This document shows, piece after piece, positions 45,117 through 54,154 of a stretch of 64,000 nt of DNA. Source of the stretch: Pseudonocardia oceani (GTDB lineage Bacteria; Actinomycetota; Actinomycetes; Mycobacteriales; Pseudonocardiaceae); the NCBI RefSeq assembly GCF_019263585.2, contig NZ_JADQDF010000001.1:1426001-1490000 (forward strand). The letters run 5' to 3'. A program made the position numbers and the translations under genes. Position 1 is the first letter of the stretch. Every line of letters begins with the position of its first letter. The notes beneath the pieces were generated by a model. It made no database searches. It had not been told where the DNA came from and saw nothing but the letters and a program-made list of their open reading frames with translations.

Positions 45117-46444
45117 GTGTTCGCCCGCCGCATCACCGTCGTCGGGGCCGCTACGTCGGCCTCACCACCGGGGCCTGCCTCGCCGCGCTCGGGCACTGGG
45201 TCACGTGCGCCGACGCGGACGCGGCGCTGGTCGCACGCCTGCGCGCCGGCGAGGAGGCCCTGCGCGAGCCCGACCTCCCCGCCCTCGTCGACGAGGGGCT
45301 GAGCGCGGGGCGGCTCTCGCTCGTGGCGGGTGCGGCGGCGGCGCTGTCGACCCCGCGCGGCGCCGCCGAGGTCGTGATCCTCTGCGTCCCGACGCCGGTC
45401 GGCGCGGGCGGCGTCGCCGACCTCACCGCGCTGCAGGCCGCCGTCGAGGAGATCGGGCCGCACCTGGCGCCGGGCTGCGTGCTCGTCGTGAAGTCGACGG
45501 TGCCGGTGGGCACCGCGCCGCGTGTCCGCGAGCTCCTGGGCCGCGACGACGTGCCGGTCGTGAGCAACCCGGAGTTCCTGCGCGAGGGCACCGCGGTGCA
45601 CGACTTCCGCCACCCCGACCGGATCGTCGTCGGCTCCGACTCCCAGGACGCGGCGGAGCGCGTGGCCGCCCTGTACTCGCGGCTGGGCGCCCCGACGGTG
45701 CTGACCGACGCGGCGAGCGCCGAGCTCGTCAAGTACGCCGCGAACGCGTTCCTGGCGCTCAAGCTCAGCTACGTCAACGCGCTGGCGGAGCTGTGCGAGC
45801 GCGTCGGGGCCGACGTCGGCGACGTCACCGAGGGCATCGGCCACGACAAGCGCATCGGCCAGGCGTTCCTGTCCCCCGGCCCGGGCTGGGGCGGCGCCAC
45901 GCTGCCCAAGGACACGCAGGCGCTGCTGGAGGCGGCCGACGCGGCCGACTTCGAGTTCCGGATCGTCCGCGCCGCGATCGACACCAACACCCGCCAGCGC
46001 CGTCGCATGGTCGACAAGGTGCGCCTGGCCGTCACCGGCAGCCGCACCGGCTCGCTGTCGCGCTGCCGGATCGGGCTGCTCGGGCTGACGTTCAAGGCGG
46101 GCACCGACGACCTGCGCGACTCCCCCGCGCTAGCCGTGGCCGCGCTGCTGCGCCAGGCCGGGGCCGAGCTCGTCGCCCACGACCCGGCCGTGGCGCCCGG
46201 CCGCACCGACCCGGAGCTCGCCGGGATCGAGGTCGTGGCCACGGCCGAGGCGGCGGCGCGGGACGTCGAGGCGCTCGTCGTGCTCACCGAGTGGCCGCAG
46301 TTCCGGACACTGGACTGGCCGGCGCTGGCCGGGCTGACCGTGCGCCCGGTCGTCGTCGACACGCGCAACCTGCTCGACCCGGACGTCCTGCGCCGGGCCG
46401 GCTTCACCTGCCACCCCCTCGGGCGGCGGGTGCGGACGACCTGA
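45117..46444 (+). CDS. UDP-glucose/NDP-sugar 6-dehydrogenase-like, frameshifted near the start and lacking the catalytic Cys
   Basis: From about 45150 the frame encodes a UDP-glucose 6-dehydrogenase-type protein: YVGLTTGACLAALGH, VPTPVGAGGVADL, VVKSTVPVGTA, SNPEFLREGTAVHDF, ELVKYAANAFLALKLSYVN and GLTFKAGTDDLRDSPA. The first strand of the NAD fold (RRITVVG) is in another frame, from a GTG at 45117 or an ATG at 45090. One extra G at about 45150 would give VVGAGYVGL and mend it. The active-site motif normally reads GGSCFPKD or GGxCLPKD; here it is GGATLPKD, so the nucleophilic Cys is Thr. Either a decaying gene or an altered enzyme, with the frameshift possibly a base-calling error. Confidence 0.8.
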
Positions 46445-46445
46445 G

Positions 46446-47957
46446 TCAGTAGGCCCCGTCGCCGCGGAGCACGGCGCCGACGGTCTTCCACAGGATGAGC
46501 GCGTCGAGGGCGAGCGACCAGTTCTCGACGTAGCGCAGGTCGAGGCGGATCGACTCGTCCCACGAGAGGTCGCTGCGGCCGCTGACCTGCCACAGCCCGG
46601 TGAGGCCGGGGCGCACGTGCAGGCGGCGGTGGGTCTCGGTGGAGTAGCCCTCGACCTCGGCCGGCAGCGGCGGGCGCGGACCGACCAGCGACATCGAGCC
46701 GCCGAGCACGTTGAACAGCTGCGGGAGCTCGTCGAGGGAGTAGCGGCGCAGCCACTGCCCGACCGCGGTGACCCGGGGGTCGCGGCGCATCTTGAACAGC
46801 GGGCCGGCGCCCTCGTTCATCGTGACGAGGTCGGCGCGCAGCTTCTCCGCGTCGACGACCATCGAGCGGAACTTGACCATCCGGAACGTCTCGCCGTGGC
46901 GACCGACACGGATCTGGCGGAAGAACACCGGGCCGCCGTCGAGCTTGACGGCCACGGCCACCCCGGCGAGCAGCGGCAGCAGCAGGAGCAGCAGCAGGAC
47001 CGCGCAGAAGCGGTCGAAGCAACCCTTCATGACCTTCGCGATGCCGCTGAAGCGCGGCTCGGTGAGGCGCAGCAGCGGCAGGCCGTCGACCGGCTTGACG
47101 TGCAGCCGCGGACCGGCGACCTCGAGCAGGCCCGGGTCGACGACGATCTCGGCCTGCGAGTTCTCGAACTCCCACGACAGCCGCTGCAGCCGCCGCGGCG
47201 ACCAGTCGGGCGTGGGCGTGACGGCCACGACGCGGTAGTGCCCGGCGTCGACGACGCGGTGCAGCGCCTCCAGATCGCCGACGACCGGGACGCCCGCGAT
47301 GGTGGTGTCACCGTCGAGGCCGTAGCCGCTGGCCGTGCACGCGCCGGCGACCTGCCAGCCGAAGTGGGGGTTGTCGCGCGTGCGGACCACGAGCTCCGCG
47401 ATCGACTGCGGCGTGCCGACCGCGAGCACGCGGTGCATGCACTGCCCGGTGAAGCGGCGGCGGTGCAGCGCGCGGCGCATGACGTAGCGGGTGGCGGCGA
47501 TGGCGAGGCCGATCACCGGGATGAAGAGGAAGGCCCACGGCCGCACCGAGCTGAGCTCGAAGGCGAGGCCGAACAGGCCGAGCAGCACGAGGCTGGTGAT
47601 GGTCCCGCGCAGGACCGAGCTGAACTCCTCGGAGCCCTGGCCGAGCGTCCGCGGCTCCCAGGCGCGCCAGACCCACAGGCAGATGAGCGTGAGCAGACCG
47701 GCGATGCCGGCGAGGCCCCAGGCGTTCGGCACGGCCGGGACGCCCAGGTGCGCGGAGCTGATCCATCCCCCCAGGAGCGTGCCCGCTCCCACGACCAGCA
47801 CGTCCGCCAGCACCACGAGAGCCGTGTAGCGGCCCTCCCACGACGTGCGCGGAGCCTCCACGGCCGGGTGGCCGTGCTCGCTCCCCAGGTCGCCGCGCAC
47901 TCGGCGCTGCTCCCCGATGACCGGCAATGGACCGGTCCCGACCTCGCTGCTCAACAC
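46446..47957 (-). CDS. Exopolysaccharide polyprenyl-glycosylphosphotransferase (full-length)
   Basis: A 503-residue initiating transferase that moves a sugar-1-phosphate to undecaprenyl or decaprenyl phosphate. The N-terminal half has about four or five membrane helices, then a Rossmann-like CoA_binding_3 domain (HRVLAVGTPQSIAELV). After a further helix comes the bacterial sugar transferase domain: FRMVKFRSMVVDAE, LRRYSLDELPQLFNVLGGSM, LVGPRPPLP and LTGLWQVSGRSDLSWDE. It starts at a GTG with GAGGAGG just upstream. A Crp-like site lies about 105 bp upstream. It converges on the dehydrogenase gene with a 1-bp gap. Confidence 0.92.
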   Translation of the reverse strand: MLSSEVGTGPLPVIGEQRRVRGDLGSEHGHPAVEAPRTSWEGRYTALVVLADVLVVGAGTLLGGWISSAHLGVPAVPNAWGLAGIAGLLTLICLWVWRAWEPRTLGQGSEEFSSVLRGTITSLVLLGLFGLAFELSSVRPWAFLFIPVIGLAIAATRYVMRRALHRRRFTGQCMHRVLAVGTPQSIAELVVRTRDNPHFGWQVAGACTASGYGLDGDTTIAGVPVVGDLEALHRVVDAGHYRVVAVTPTPDWSPRRLQRLSWEFENSQAEIVVDPGLLEVAGPRLHVKPVDGLPLLRLTEPRFSGIAKVMKGCFDRFCAVLLLLLLLPLLAGVAVAVKLDGGPVFFRQIRVGRHGETFRMVKFRSMVVDAEKLRADLVTMNEGAGPLFKMRRDPRVTAVGQWLRRYSLDELPQLFNVLGGSMSLVGPRPPLPAEVEGYSTETHRRLHVRPGLTGLWQVSGRSDLSWDESIRLDLRYVENWSLALDALILWKTVGAVLRGDGAY

Positions 47958-48330
47958 ATCCTCCTCGCAGTGATCCGCATCGTCGCGTGCGAACTCCGGC
48001 GCGCCGGTACGGCCCCTGAAAAGTCCCCCACCTACTCAACGCAGGAGGTGGCGCACTGTTACGTGACCTGGGTCACACTTATGCGCCGGTTTTCCGGCTC
48101 TGCGTGCAGATCCGCAGGTCGAGGCGACACGCCGCCCTCGACCTGATTCCCACTCCGTCGGAGGGGGTGATCACCCGATCGGGGTGCTCCGGCGGTGACA
48201 CTCCGGATCTTGTGGACGCTTCGTCACCACTCGGGCACGCACGGACGCAGGACAGCACTCACGCGCTGTACCCCGCAACCGGGTTCCCAGTCCCCTACTT
48301 CCGCACGCGGCGCGCAGGGAGGGATGGGTC
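47958..48330. other. 373-bp intergenic region upstream of the sugar transferase
   Basis: No credible gene. It carries a CCACCT/AGGTGG inverted pair (48028-48033 and 48046-48051), the Crp-like palindrome listed separately and a perfect GGGTGATCACCC palindrome at 48165-48176. Promoter elements for the minus-strand sugar transferase gene are expected here; I could not fix -10/-35 boxes with confidence. Confidence 0.6.
48062..48077. promoter_or_regulatory. Crp-type (cAMP receptor) binding site candidate
   Basis: The 16-mer CGTGACCTGGGTCACA fits the actinobacterial Crp pattern (C/T)GTGA-N6-TCACA exactly, with a 14-bp palindrome at its core. It lies about 105-120 bp upstream of the sugar transferase start. 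If functional it would put the first committed step of exopolysaccharide synthesis under cAMP control. Confidence 0.55.
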
Positions 48331-48627
48331 TCAGTCGCGTGGGGCGGGGCGGCCGGGGCGGACGCACCCGGCGCGGGGGTCACGGCGAGGAACGGCCGAG
48401 CGGGGCTGGGGGACGATCGCGGCGACGGTCCCGGCGGTGGCGCCGGCCCGGGGAGGGGCGGGCACGGACGCCGGCGCGGAGGACAGTGCGCCGGGGTGCA
48501 GCGGGACCGACGGCGCGGAGCGCACGGTGCCGGACCTCAGGATCACTCCTCCGAGGAGGACCGCGACGACCCATGCGCACACGATCCACAGGGTTCCGAG
48601 GCCCATCACCCAGCCGAGCACCGCCAT
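48331..48627 (-). CDS. Small single-pass membrane protein
   Basis: A 98-residue protein with one N-terminal helix (LGWVMGLGTLWIVCAWVVAV, about residues 4-28) followed by a Pro/Ala/Arg-rich tail of about 65 residues with no recognisable domain. AGGAG 6 nt before the ATG at 48627 gives good support for the start and for this being a real gene. It lies 210 bp downstream of the HNH gene on the same strand. Function unknown. Confidence 0.6.
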   Translation of the reverse strand: MAVLGWVMGLGTLWIVCAWVVAVLLGGVILRSGTVRSAPSVPLHPGALSSAPASVPAPPRAGATAGTVAAIVPQPRSAVPRRDPRAGCVRPGRPAPRD

Positions 48628-48837
48628 GTCCGCTCCTGACACCCGCGACGGCCACGTTCGTGACCGCGCGTCAGCATGCCGTCGGGAACGCGTGAGGTTG
48701 CCTCGCTCTCGCCGACCGGTCCGATCGACGCGCCGATCGGGCGAGGAGAGGGGACGTACGGCGCGTGCCGGCGGCGGACGGGTGTCGGCCGGCGGCGGAC
48801 CGCCGACCGAACCTGCGCTGGCGGTGCCGCCCATCCG

Positions 48838-49431
48838 TCAGGCGGCGGCGGTCAGCCACGGCTCCCAGGACGGCAGCGGCTCGACGGCGAGCACGAGCAC
48901 GCCCCCCGCCGCCCGGTTGGGCGGGCGGGGCACGAAAGGCAGGGACCAGCCCAGCTCGTCGAGCATCCGGTCGGCCTTCTTGGAGTTGCAGGCCTTGCAG
49001 GCGGCGACGCAGTTGTCCCAGGAGTGGGCGCCCCCGCGGCTGCGCGGGACGACGTGGTCGATGGTGTCGGCGCGCTTGGCGCAGTAGGCGCAGCGGCGGA
49101 GGTCGCGGCGCAGGACGCCTGCTCGGGTCATCGGCACGGCGCGGCGGTAGGGCACGCGCACGTACCGGGACAGCCGCATGACCGACGGAGCGGGGAGCGT
49201 GAGGTTCTCGGAGTGGAAGGCGCCGCCGACGGCGGTTTCGACGCACTCGGCCTTGCCGGAGAGCATGAGTACCACGGCGCGCTTGGCGGTGACGACCGCC
49301 AGTGGCTCGAACGTGGCGTTGAGGAGCAGTACCCGGGACCCCGTCGGGATCACGCCCGGGACTGGCGCGATCCCCGGCAACTCCCCTGGATCGGGGTCGG
49401 TACCGGTGGGGTCCGGTTGTCGATGCTTCAC
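48838..49431 (-). CDS. HNH endonuclease
   Basis: A 197-residue protein with a CxxC - HNH - CxxC zinc/catalytic module at about residues 113-150: RRCAYCAKRADTIDHVVPRS with the His-Asp pair, WDNCVAACKACNSKKAD next. The N-terminal part (VLLLNATFEPLAVV and AVVLMLSGKAECVE) is that of the conserved chromosomal HNH proteins of actinobacteria, so this is more likely a housekeeping nuclease than a mobile-intron or toxin protein. The GTG start has GGGAGG 7 nt upstream. Confidence 0.9.
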   Translation of the reverse strand: MKHRQPDPTGTDPDPGELPGIAPVPGVIPTGSRVLLLNATFEPLAVVTAKRAVVLMLSGKAECVETAVGGAFHSENLTLPAPSVMRLSRYVRVPYRRAVPMTRAGVLRRDLRRCAYCAKRADTIDHVVPRSRGGAHSWDNCVAACKACNSKKADRMLDELGWSLPFVPRPPNRAAGGVLVLAVEPLPSWEPWLTAAA

Positions 49432-49554
49432 GCGACCACCTCCCTGGCGAATCAGACCATAGAGGGGGTGGGTTGCGTAAGTGTGATATCAGGGCGACAT
49501 CTTCGACCGTGCTCGCTCGAGACGAAGCGCTCTGCTCGACGGCCGGCAGCACCG

Positions 49555-50649
49555 TCAGACCGCTCCGAGCGCCCCCACCACGTCCGCCACCAGGTCCTCG
49601 GGGTCCTCGCACCCCGCCGAGAACCGGAGCAGGCCCGGGGCCACGTCGTCGCCCCACCGCGCCCGCCGGTCGGCCGTGCTGCGCAGGCCGCCGAAGCTGG
49701 TGGCCGAGCCGACCAGCCGGCTCGCCCCGAGGAACCGGCCCACCGCCTGCTGCGACTCCAGCGTGAACCGCAGCACCCCGTTCCACCGGCGCATCTGGCG
49801 GGCGGCGACGGCGTGGGCGGGGTCGCCCGCGTGCCCCGGCCACCGGACGTCGGTGACGGCAGGGTGCCCGAGCAGCGCCTCGACCACGGCGCGGGCGTTG
49901 CCGGCCTGGCGCTCCAGGCGCAGGTCGAGCGTGCCGAGCCCGCGGTGGGCGAGCCAGGCCTCCATCGGCCCGGGCACCGCGCCGCCGCGCGAGCGGGCCT
50001 CGCGCAACGAGGCGGCGAGCCCGGCGTCGCGGGTGCTGACGTGGCCCAGCACGACGTCGCCGTGCCCGGCCAGCGCCTTGGTGTCGCTGGCGACGACCAG
50101 GTCGGCGCCGAGGTCGAGCGGGCGCTGGCCCAGCGGCGTCGCCGTGGTGTTGTCGACGGCGAGCAGCGCCCCGACCGCGTGCGCGGCGGCCGCGGCGGCC
50201 GCGATGTCGGCGACGTCGAGCCCGGGGTTGGAGGGCGTCTCCACGAGCACGAGCGCGGCGCCGGCCAGCCCGTCGAAGGGGCCGGTGGTCGGCACCTCCC
50301 GCACCGGAACGCCGAGCGGGGCCAGCTCGCCGTGGGCCAGCGCGCGGGCGAGGTAGTAGCCGTCCGAGGGCAGGACCAGCGCGCCGTCGCGGCCGGTGAG
50401 CCGCAGGACGGCTCCGATCGCGGCCATGCCGGAGGCGAACAGGACGCACTCGCCGCCGTCGAGGTCGCCGATCGCCGACTCGAGCGCCCGCCACGTCGGG
50501 TTGCCCGCCCGGCCGTAGAAGTCGGTGGGCAGGGGCTCGTCGGCACCGAGGTCGAACGTGGACGACAGCACCGGTCCGGGGTGCAGGGGCTCCCCCGGTG
50601 CGCCGGGGTGGTGCCCGCCGTGCACGCACCGCGTCCCGTCGCCGCTCAC
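49555..50649 (-). CDS. Trans-sulfuration-family PLP enzyme (cystathionine gamma-lyase/synthase-like)
   Basis: A 364-residue Cys/Met-metabolism PLP enzyme. It shows FYGRAGNPTWRALESAIGDLDGG (PLP phosphate-binding Tyr/Arg from the partner subunit), LFASGMAAIGAVL, VETPSNPGLDVADI, LAVDNTTATPLGQRPLDLGAD and the PLP lysine in ASDTKALAGHGDVVLG. Activity could be gamma-lyase, gamma-synthase or beta-lyase; the sequence alone does not decide. The GTG at 50649 gives the usual short N-terminus (SGDGTRCVHGG). It is a single gene after the gpsA terminator region. Confidence 0.85.
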   Translation of the reverse strand: MSGDGTRCVHGGHHPGAPGEPLHPGPVLSSTFDLGADEPLPTDFYGRAGNPTWRALESAIGDLDGGECVLFASGMAAIGAVLRLTGRDGALVLPSDGYYLARALAHGELAPLGVPVREVPTTGPFDGLAGAALVLVETPSNPGLDVADIAAAAAAAHAVGALLAVDNTTATPLGQRPLDLGADLVVASDTKALAGHGDVVLGHVSTRDAGLAASLREARSRGGAVPGPMEAWLAHRGLGTLDLRLERQAGNARAVVEALLGHPAVTDVRWPGHAGDPAHAVAARQMRRWNGVLRFTLESQQAVGRFLGASRLVGSATSFGGLRSTADRRARWGDDVAPGLLRFSAGCEDPEDLVADVVGALGAV

Positions 50650-50667
50650 GCCCCGCACCCTACGGTC

Positions 50668-50707
50668 GTGAGTGGCAACCGGTGCCCTGGCACCGGTCGC
50701 CACTCAC
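50668..50707. terminator. 19-bp near-perfect hairpin after gpsA
   Basis: GTGAGTGGCAACCGGTGCC at 50668-50686 pairs with 50689-50707 with one G-T type mismatch. It starts 4 bp past the gpsA stop and just before the next minus-strand gene's start, so it should end the plsC-gpsA transcript. Confidence 0.85.
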
Positions 50708-50710
50708 GGG

Positions 50711-51721
50711 TCACTCCGGACGCGGCGCCCGGCTGATCAGCTCCTTGCCCATCTCCGCCGCCGACAGGCCCTCGTGGCACACCCGGCGCACGGCGTCGGC
50801 GATCGGCAGCTCGACGCCGTGGCGCAGCCCGAGGTCGCAGATCGACGTGCACGACTTCACGCCCTCCGCGACCTGCCCGTGGTTGGCCTCCTCGGCCTGC
50901 GCGAGCGACTCCCCGCGCCCCAGCCGCTCCCCGAACGTCCGGTTGCGCGACAGCGGCGAGGAGCAGGTGGCGACGAGGTCGCCCAGCCCGGCGAGCCCGG
51001 CGAACGTGAGCGGGTCGGCCCCCAGCGCGACGCCGAGGCGCGCGGTCTCGGCCAGCCCGCGCGTGATCAGCGACGCGCGGGTGTTGTCGCCGAAGCCCAT
51101 GCCCGCCGCCATGCCCGTGGCCAGCGCGATCACGTTCTTGCCGGCCCCACCGACCTCGCACCCCACGACGTCGGTGTTGGTGTAGGCGCGGAAGTAACCG
51201 GTGGTGCAGGCGTGCTGCAGGGCGACGGCGCGGTCGTGGTCGGCGCACGCGATGACGGTGGCCGTCGGCTCCTCGGCGGCGATCTCGCGCGCCAGGTTCG
51301 GACCCGACACCACGGCCACCTGGTCGGGCGTGACGCCCGCGACCTCCACGACCACCTCGCTCATCCGCTTGAGCGTGCCCAGCTCCACGCCCTTCGCCAG
51401 GCTGACGAGCGTGGCGCCGGGAGGCAGCAGGTGGCGCCAGCCGTCGAGGTTGGAGCGCAGGGTCTGCGAGGGCACGGCCAGCACCACGGCGTCGACGCCG
51501 TCGAGCGCGGCCGCGGCGTTCGTCGTGGCCGACAGCAGCCCGGGCAGCTCGACGCCGGGCAGGTAGTCGGGGTTGGTGTGCCGCTGGTTCACCGCCGCCG
51601 CCACCTCGGGCCGGCGCGCCCACAACCGGACCTCGCGCCCGGAGTCGGCCAGCACCTTGGCGAACGCGGTGCCCCAGGAGCCGCCGCCCAGCACGGCGAC
51701 CCGCCGGACCTGCCCGCTCAC
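50711..51721 (-). CDS. gpsA: NAD(P)-dependent glycerol-3-phosphate dehydrogenase
   Basis: A 336-residue enzyme reducing dihydroxyacetone phosphate to sn-glycerol-3-phosphate for phospholipid synthesis. The NAD motif is [17 protein letters not shown] near residue 8. Later segments [50 protein letters not shown] and [19 protein letters not shown] are diagnostic, including the catalytic Lys in GAGKN. Its GTG overlaps the stop of plsC by 4 bp, linking two early phospholipid steps. The locus matches mycobacterial gpsA next to fbiD and ppk1. Confidence 0.95.
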   Translation of the reverse strand: MSGQVRRVAVLGGGSWGTAFAKVLADSGREVRLWARRPEVAAAVNQRHTNPDYLPGVELPGLLSATTNAAAALDGVDAVVLAVPSQTLRSNLDGWRHLLPPGATLVSLAKGVELGTLKRMSEVVVEVAGVTPDQVAVVSGPNLAREIAAEEPTATVIACADHDRAVALQHACTTGYFRAYTNTDVVGCEVGGAGKNVIALATGMAAGMGFGDNTRASLITRGLAETARLGVALGADPLTFAGLAGLGDLVATCSSPLSRNRTFGERLGRGESLAQAEEANHGQVAEGVKSCTSICDLGLRHGVELPIADAVRRVCHEGLSAAEMGKELISRAPRPE

Positions 51722-52419
51722 GAGGCCCTCCGGAAGAACGCGGTGGGCGCGGGTTCGCCGCGCACATCGGCGAGCAGGTCGCGGACCCGCACCATCAGCA
51801 GGTCGGTGACCTCGCGCAGCAGCGCCGCGTCGATCGGCTTCCCCCGGTACTCCGAGAGGTCGACCGGCTCGCCGCAGCGCACCACGATCGGCCCGCGCGG
51901 CAGCGGCCGGAACTTCTTGTTGTAGCCGTCGAGGACCCGGTGGGTGCCCCAGTGGACCATCGGCACGACCGGCACGTCGGCCGTCAGCGCCAGCCGTGCC
52001 ACGCCGGTGCGCGCGTGCATCGGCCACGTCTGCGGGTCGCGGGTGATGGTGCCCTCGGGGTAGATGATGACGACCTTGCCCTCCTGCAGCGCCGCGGTGC
52101 CGTCGCGCAGGCTCTGCTGCGCGTCGGCCGATTCGCGGTAGACCGGGATCTGCCCGCTGCCGGCCAGCGCCTGCCCGAGCACGGGCACCTTCCACAGGCT
52201 GTGCTTGGCCAGGAACCGCGGCACGCGCCCCGAGCGCTCGACGATCAGCCCCGAGAAGATCGGGTCGAGGTGCGAGATGTGGTTGGCGACCAGCAGCGCC
52301 CCGCCCTGTGCCGGGATGTGCTCGCGGCCCTCGTAGCGGCTGCGGCCCGTGAGCCAGCCGATCGGGTAGAAGAAGACCGCGCAGAACGCGATCCAGAAGC
52401 CGCGCTTCTCACGCCTCAC
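51718..52419 (-). CDS. plsC: 1-acyl-glycerol-3-phosphate acyltransferase
   Basis: A PlsC-type acyltransferase of about 233 residues. The acyl-transfer motif is NHISHLD near residue 45, with [33 protein letters not shown] (substrate site) and [11 protein letters not shown] hydrophobic N-terminus ([15 protein letters not shown]) anchors it to the membrane. I chose the GTG at 52419 because AGGAG is 8 nt upstream; a GTG at 52428 touches that same site and is less likely. It makes phosphatidic acid from the product line of the coupled gpsA gene. Confidence 0.92.
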   Translation of the reverse strand: MRREKRGFWIAFCAVFFYPIGWLTGRSRYEGREHIPAQGGALLVANHISHLDPIFSGLIVERSGRVPRFLAKHSLWKVPVLGQALAGSGQIPVYRESADAQQSLRDGTAALQEGKVVIIYPEGTITRDPQTWPMHARTGVARLALTADVPVVPMVHWGTHRVLDGYNKKFRPLPRGPIVVRCGEPVDLSEYRGKPIDAALLREVTDLLMVRVRDLLADVRGEPAPTAFFRRAS

Positions 52420-52601
52420 CCCATGCACTCCTCACGCCGGGCACCACAACCTGCCGGAAGTGTCCCCGGTGACCGGCCCGCCGGTCCACCCGACCCGATC
52501 GTGGAGATCTTTTCCCGAACCGGACGCAACCTCCCCCGGGGCGGCACGTCTCTGGTTGTGAGGACGATTTACGGCAGTACCCGGTGACGAGAAGGACAGT
52601 G

Positions 52602-53354
52602 ATGACGGCCGCAGTGCAGACCGCCACGGTGCACCCCCTGAACAGGGTCCCCGACCTGCGCGAACCCGCGCGGGTCACCCCGACGCTGCGTCTGGTGGAG
52701 AACCCCACCCCGGCGCCGGTCGACGCCCCCCTAGCCCCCGGCCGCGCGGTGCGCGGGTTCGTCGGGGTCGCGAAGGTCGTGGTCGACGTCACGGCCACCT
52801 CCCTGCTCCTGCTGCTCGTCGCGCCGGTGCTCCTCGTCGTCGCTCTCGCCGTGAAGCTCGACGGCGGCCCCGTGTTCTTCCTGCAGACCCGCATCGGCCG
52901 CGACGGCCGCGCGTTCCGCATGGTCAAGTTCCGCTCGATGGTCGTCGACGCCGAGAAGCACCGCGCCCTGCTCGCCGCCGACGACGAGGGCGCCGGCCCG
53001 CTGTTCAAGATGCGCCGCGACCCCCGCATCACCCGCATCGGCAGCGTCCTGCGCCGCTACTCGATCGACGAGCTGCCCCAGCTGTTCAACGTGCTCACCG
53101 GCTCGATGTCGCTGATCGGCCCGCGCCCCCCGCTCCCGCAGGAGGCCGAGACCTACACCGCCCACGAGCGCCGCCGCCTCTCGGTCCGCCCGGGCATGAC
53201 CGGCCTGTGGCAGGTCAGCGGCCGCAGCGACCTCTCCTGGGACGAGTCGATCGCCCTGGACCTGCGCTACGTCGACGAGTGGAGCCTCGGCCTCGAGATG
53301 CACATCGTCGCCGGCACCGCCCGCGCCGTCCTCGGCGGCCGCGGCGCCTACTGA
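52602..53354 (+). CDS. Short polyprenyl-phosphate sugar transferase (catalytic domain only)
   Basis: A 250-residue protein with one membrane helix or re-entrant segment (TATSLLLLLVAPVLLVVALA, about residues 62-82) and the bacterial sugar transferase domain: FRMVKFRSMVVDAEKHR, LRRYSIDELPQLFNVLTGSM, LIGPRPPLPQE, MTGLWQVSGRSDLSWDE. It lacks the N-terminal helices and Rossmann domain of the gene at 46.4-48.0 kb, but the catalytic parts are strongly alike. GAAGGA is 5 nt before the ATG. It sits alone between phospholipid and F420 genes, away from other polysaccharide genes. Confidence 0.92.
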   Translation: MTAAVQTATVHPLNRVPDLREPARVTPTLRLVENPTPAPVDAPLAPGRAVRGFVGVAKVVVDVTATSLLLLLVAPVLLVVALAVKLDGGPVFFLQTRIGRDGRAFRMVKFRSMVVDAEKHRALLAADDEGAGPLFKMRRDPRITRIGSVLRRYSIDELPQLFNVLTGSMSLIGPRPPLPQEAETYTAHERRRLSVRPGMTGLWQVSGRSDLSWDESIALDLRYVDEWSLGLEMHIVAGTARAVLGGRGAY

Positions 53355-53362
53355 CCCTCCCC

Positions 53363-53407
53363 CGGGAGTCGGGCTCCCGCTTCGCCCGTGTCGGGCTCCG
53401 TGAGCCC
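53363..53407 (+). terminator. Two small tandem hairpins after the short sugar transferase gene
   Basis: CGGGAG/CTCCCG (53363-53368 and 53374-53379) and GGGCTC/GAGCCC (53393-53398 and 53402-53407). They lie directly after the sugar transferase stop and before the next same-strand gene, fitting a weak terminator. Confidence 0.45.
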
Positions 53408-53427
53408 CCGCCCCGCAGCCTGCGACG

Positions 53428-54066
53428 ATGGACCCCGTGGATCTGGTGGTGCCGGTCAAGCGGCTGGTCGAGGCGAAGACCCGGCTGCGCGGCGCCGCCG
53501 GAGACGATCCCGCCGCGCACGCCCGCCTCGCCCTCGCGCTGGCCCGCGACACCGTCGCCGCCGCCCGCACCGCGCGCCTCGTGCACCGGCTGCTCGTCGT
53601 CAGCTCCGACCCGGTGGTGGCCCTCGAGCTCACCGCCGCGGGCGTCGAGGTCGTCCCGGACGGTCCCGAGCCCGGCCTGAACGCCGCCTACGCCCACGGC
53701 GCCGCCCTGCTGCGGGCCCGCCGCGCCCGGGTCGCGGTCGCCGCGCTGCAGGCCGACCTCCCCGCCCTGCGCCCCGACGAGCTCGACGCCGCCCTCGCCG
53801 CCGCCGCCGGGTTCGCCCGCGCGTTCGTCGCCGACGCCGACGGCACCGGCACCGCGCTGCTCACCGCCGCGGCGGGCGTCGACCTCGACCCGCGGTTCGG
53901 CGTCGGCTCGGCGGCCGACCACGCCGCCTCAGGCGCGGTCGCGCTGGCCGGCGACTGGCCGGGCCTGCGTCGGGACGTCGACACCCCCGCCGACCTGGCC
54001 GCGGCCGGCCTGCTCGGCCTGGGGGAGCGCACGCGCTCCGTCCTCGCTCCCTGCGCGCACCCCTGA
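53428..54066 (+). CDS. cofC: Phospholactate/phosphoenolpyruvate guanylyltransferase (F420 synthesis)
   Basis: A 212-residue nucleotidyltransferase-fold protein of the CofC/FbiD type, which joins GMP to 2-phospholactate or, in mycobacteria, phosphoenolpyruvate to start coenzyme F420 synthesis. Key segments are [55 protein letters not shown] and a C-terminal [14 protein letters not shown]. Its place directly upstream of ppk1 and mutT1 and downstream of gpsA agrees with the mycobacterial fbiD (Rv2983) locus. Confidence 0.88.
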   Translation: MDPVDLVVPVKRLVEAKTRLRGAAGDDPAAHARLALALARDTVAAARTARLVHRLLVVSSDPVVALELTAAGVEVVPDGPEPGLNAAYAHGAALLRARRARVAVAALQADLPALRPDELDAALAAAAGFARAFVADADGTGTALLTAAAGVDLDPRFGVGSAADHAASGAVALAGDWPGLRRDVDTPADLAAAGLLGLGERTRSVLAPCAHP

Positions 54067-54154
54067 CGGACGCTCCACACGGTGGCGTGACGCGCGCCGC
54101 GTTCACCTCGTGGACGCCCTCGGGATGAGACGGGAGGGACACCAGTGGGCAACA

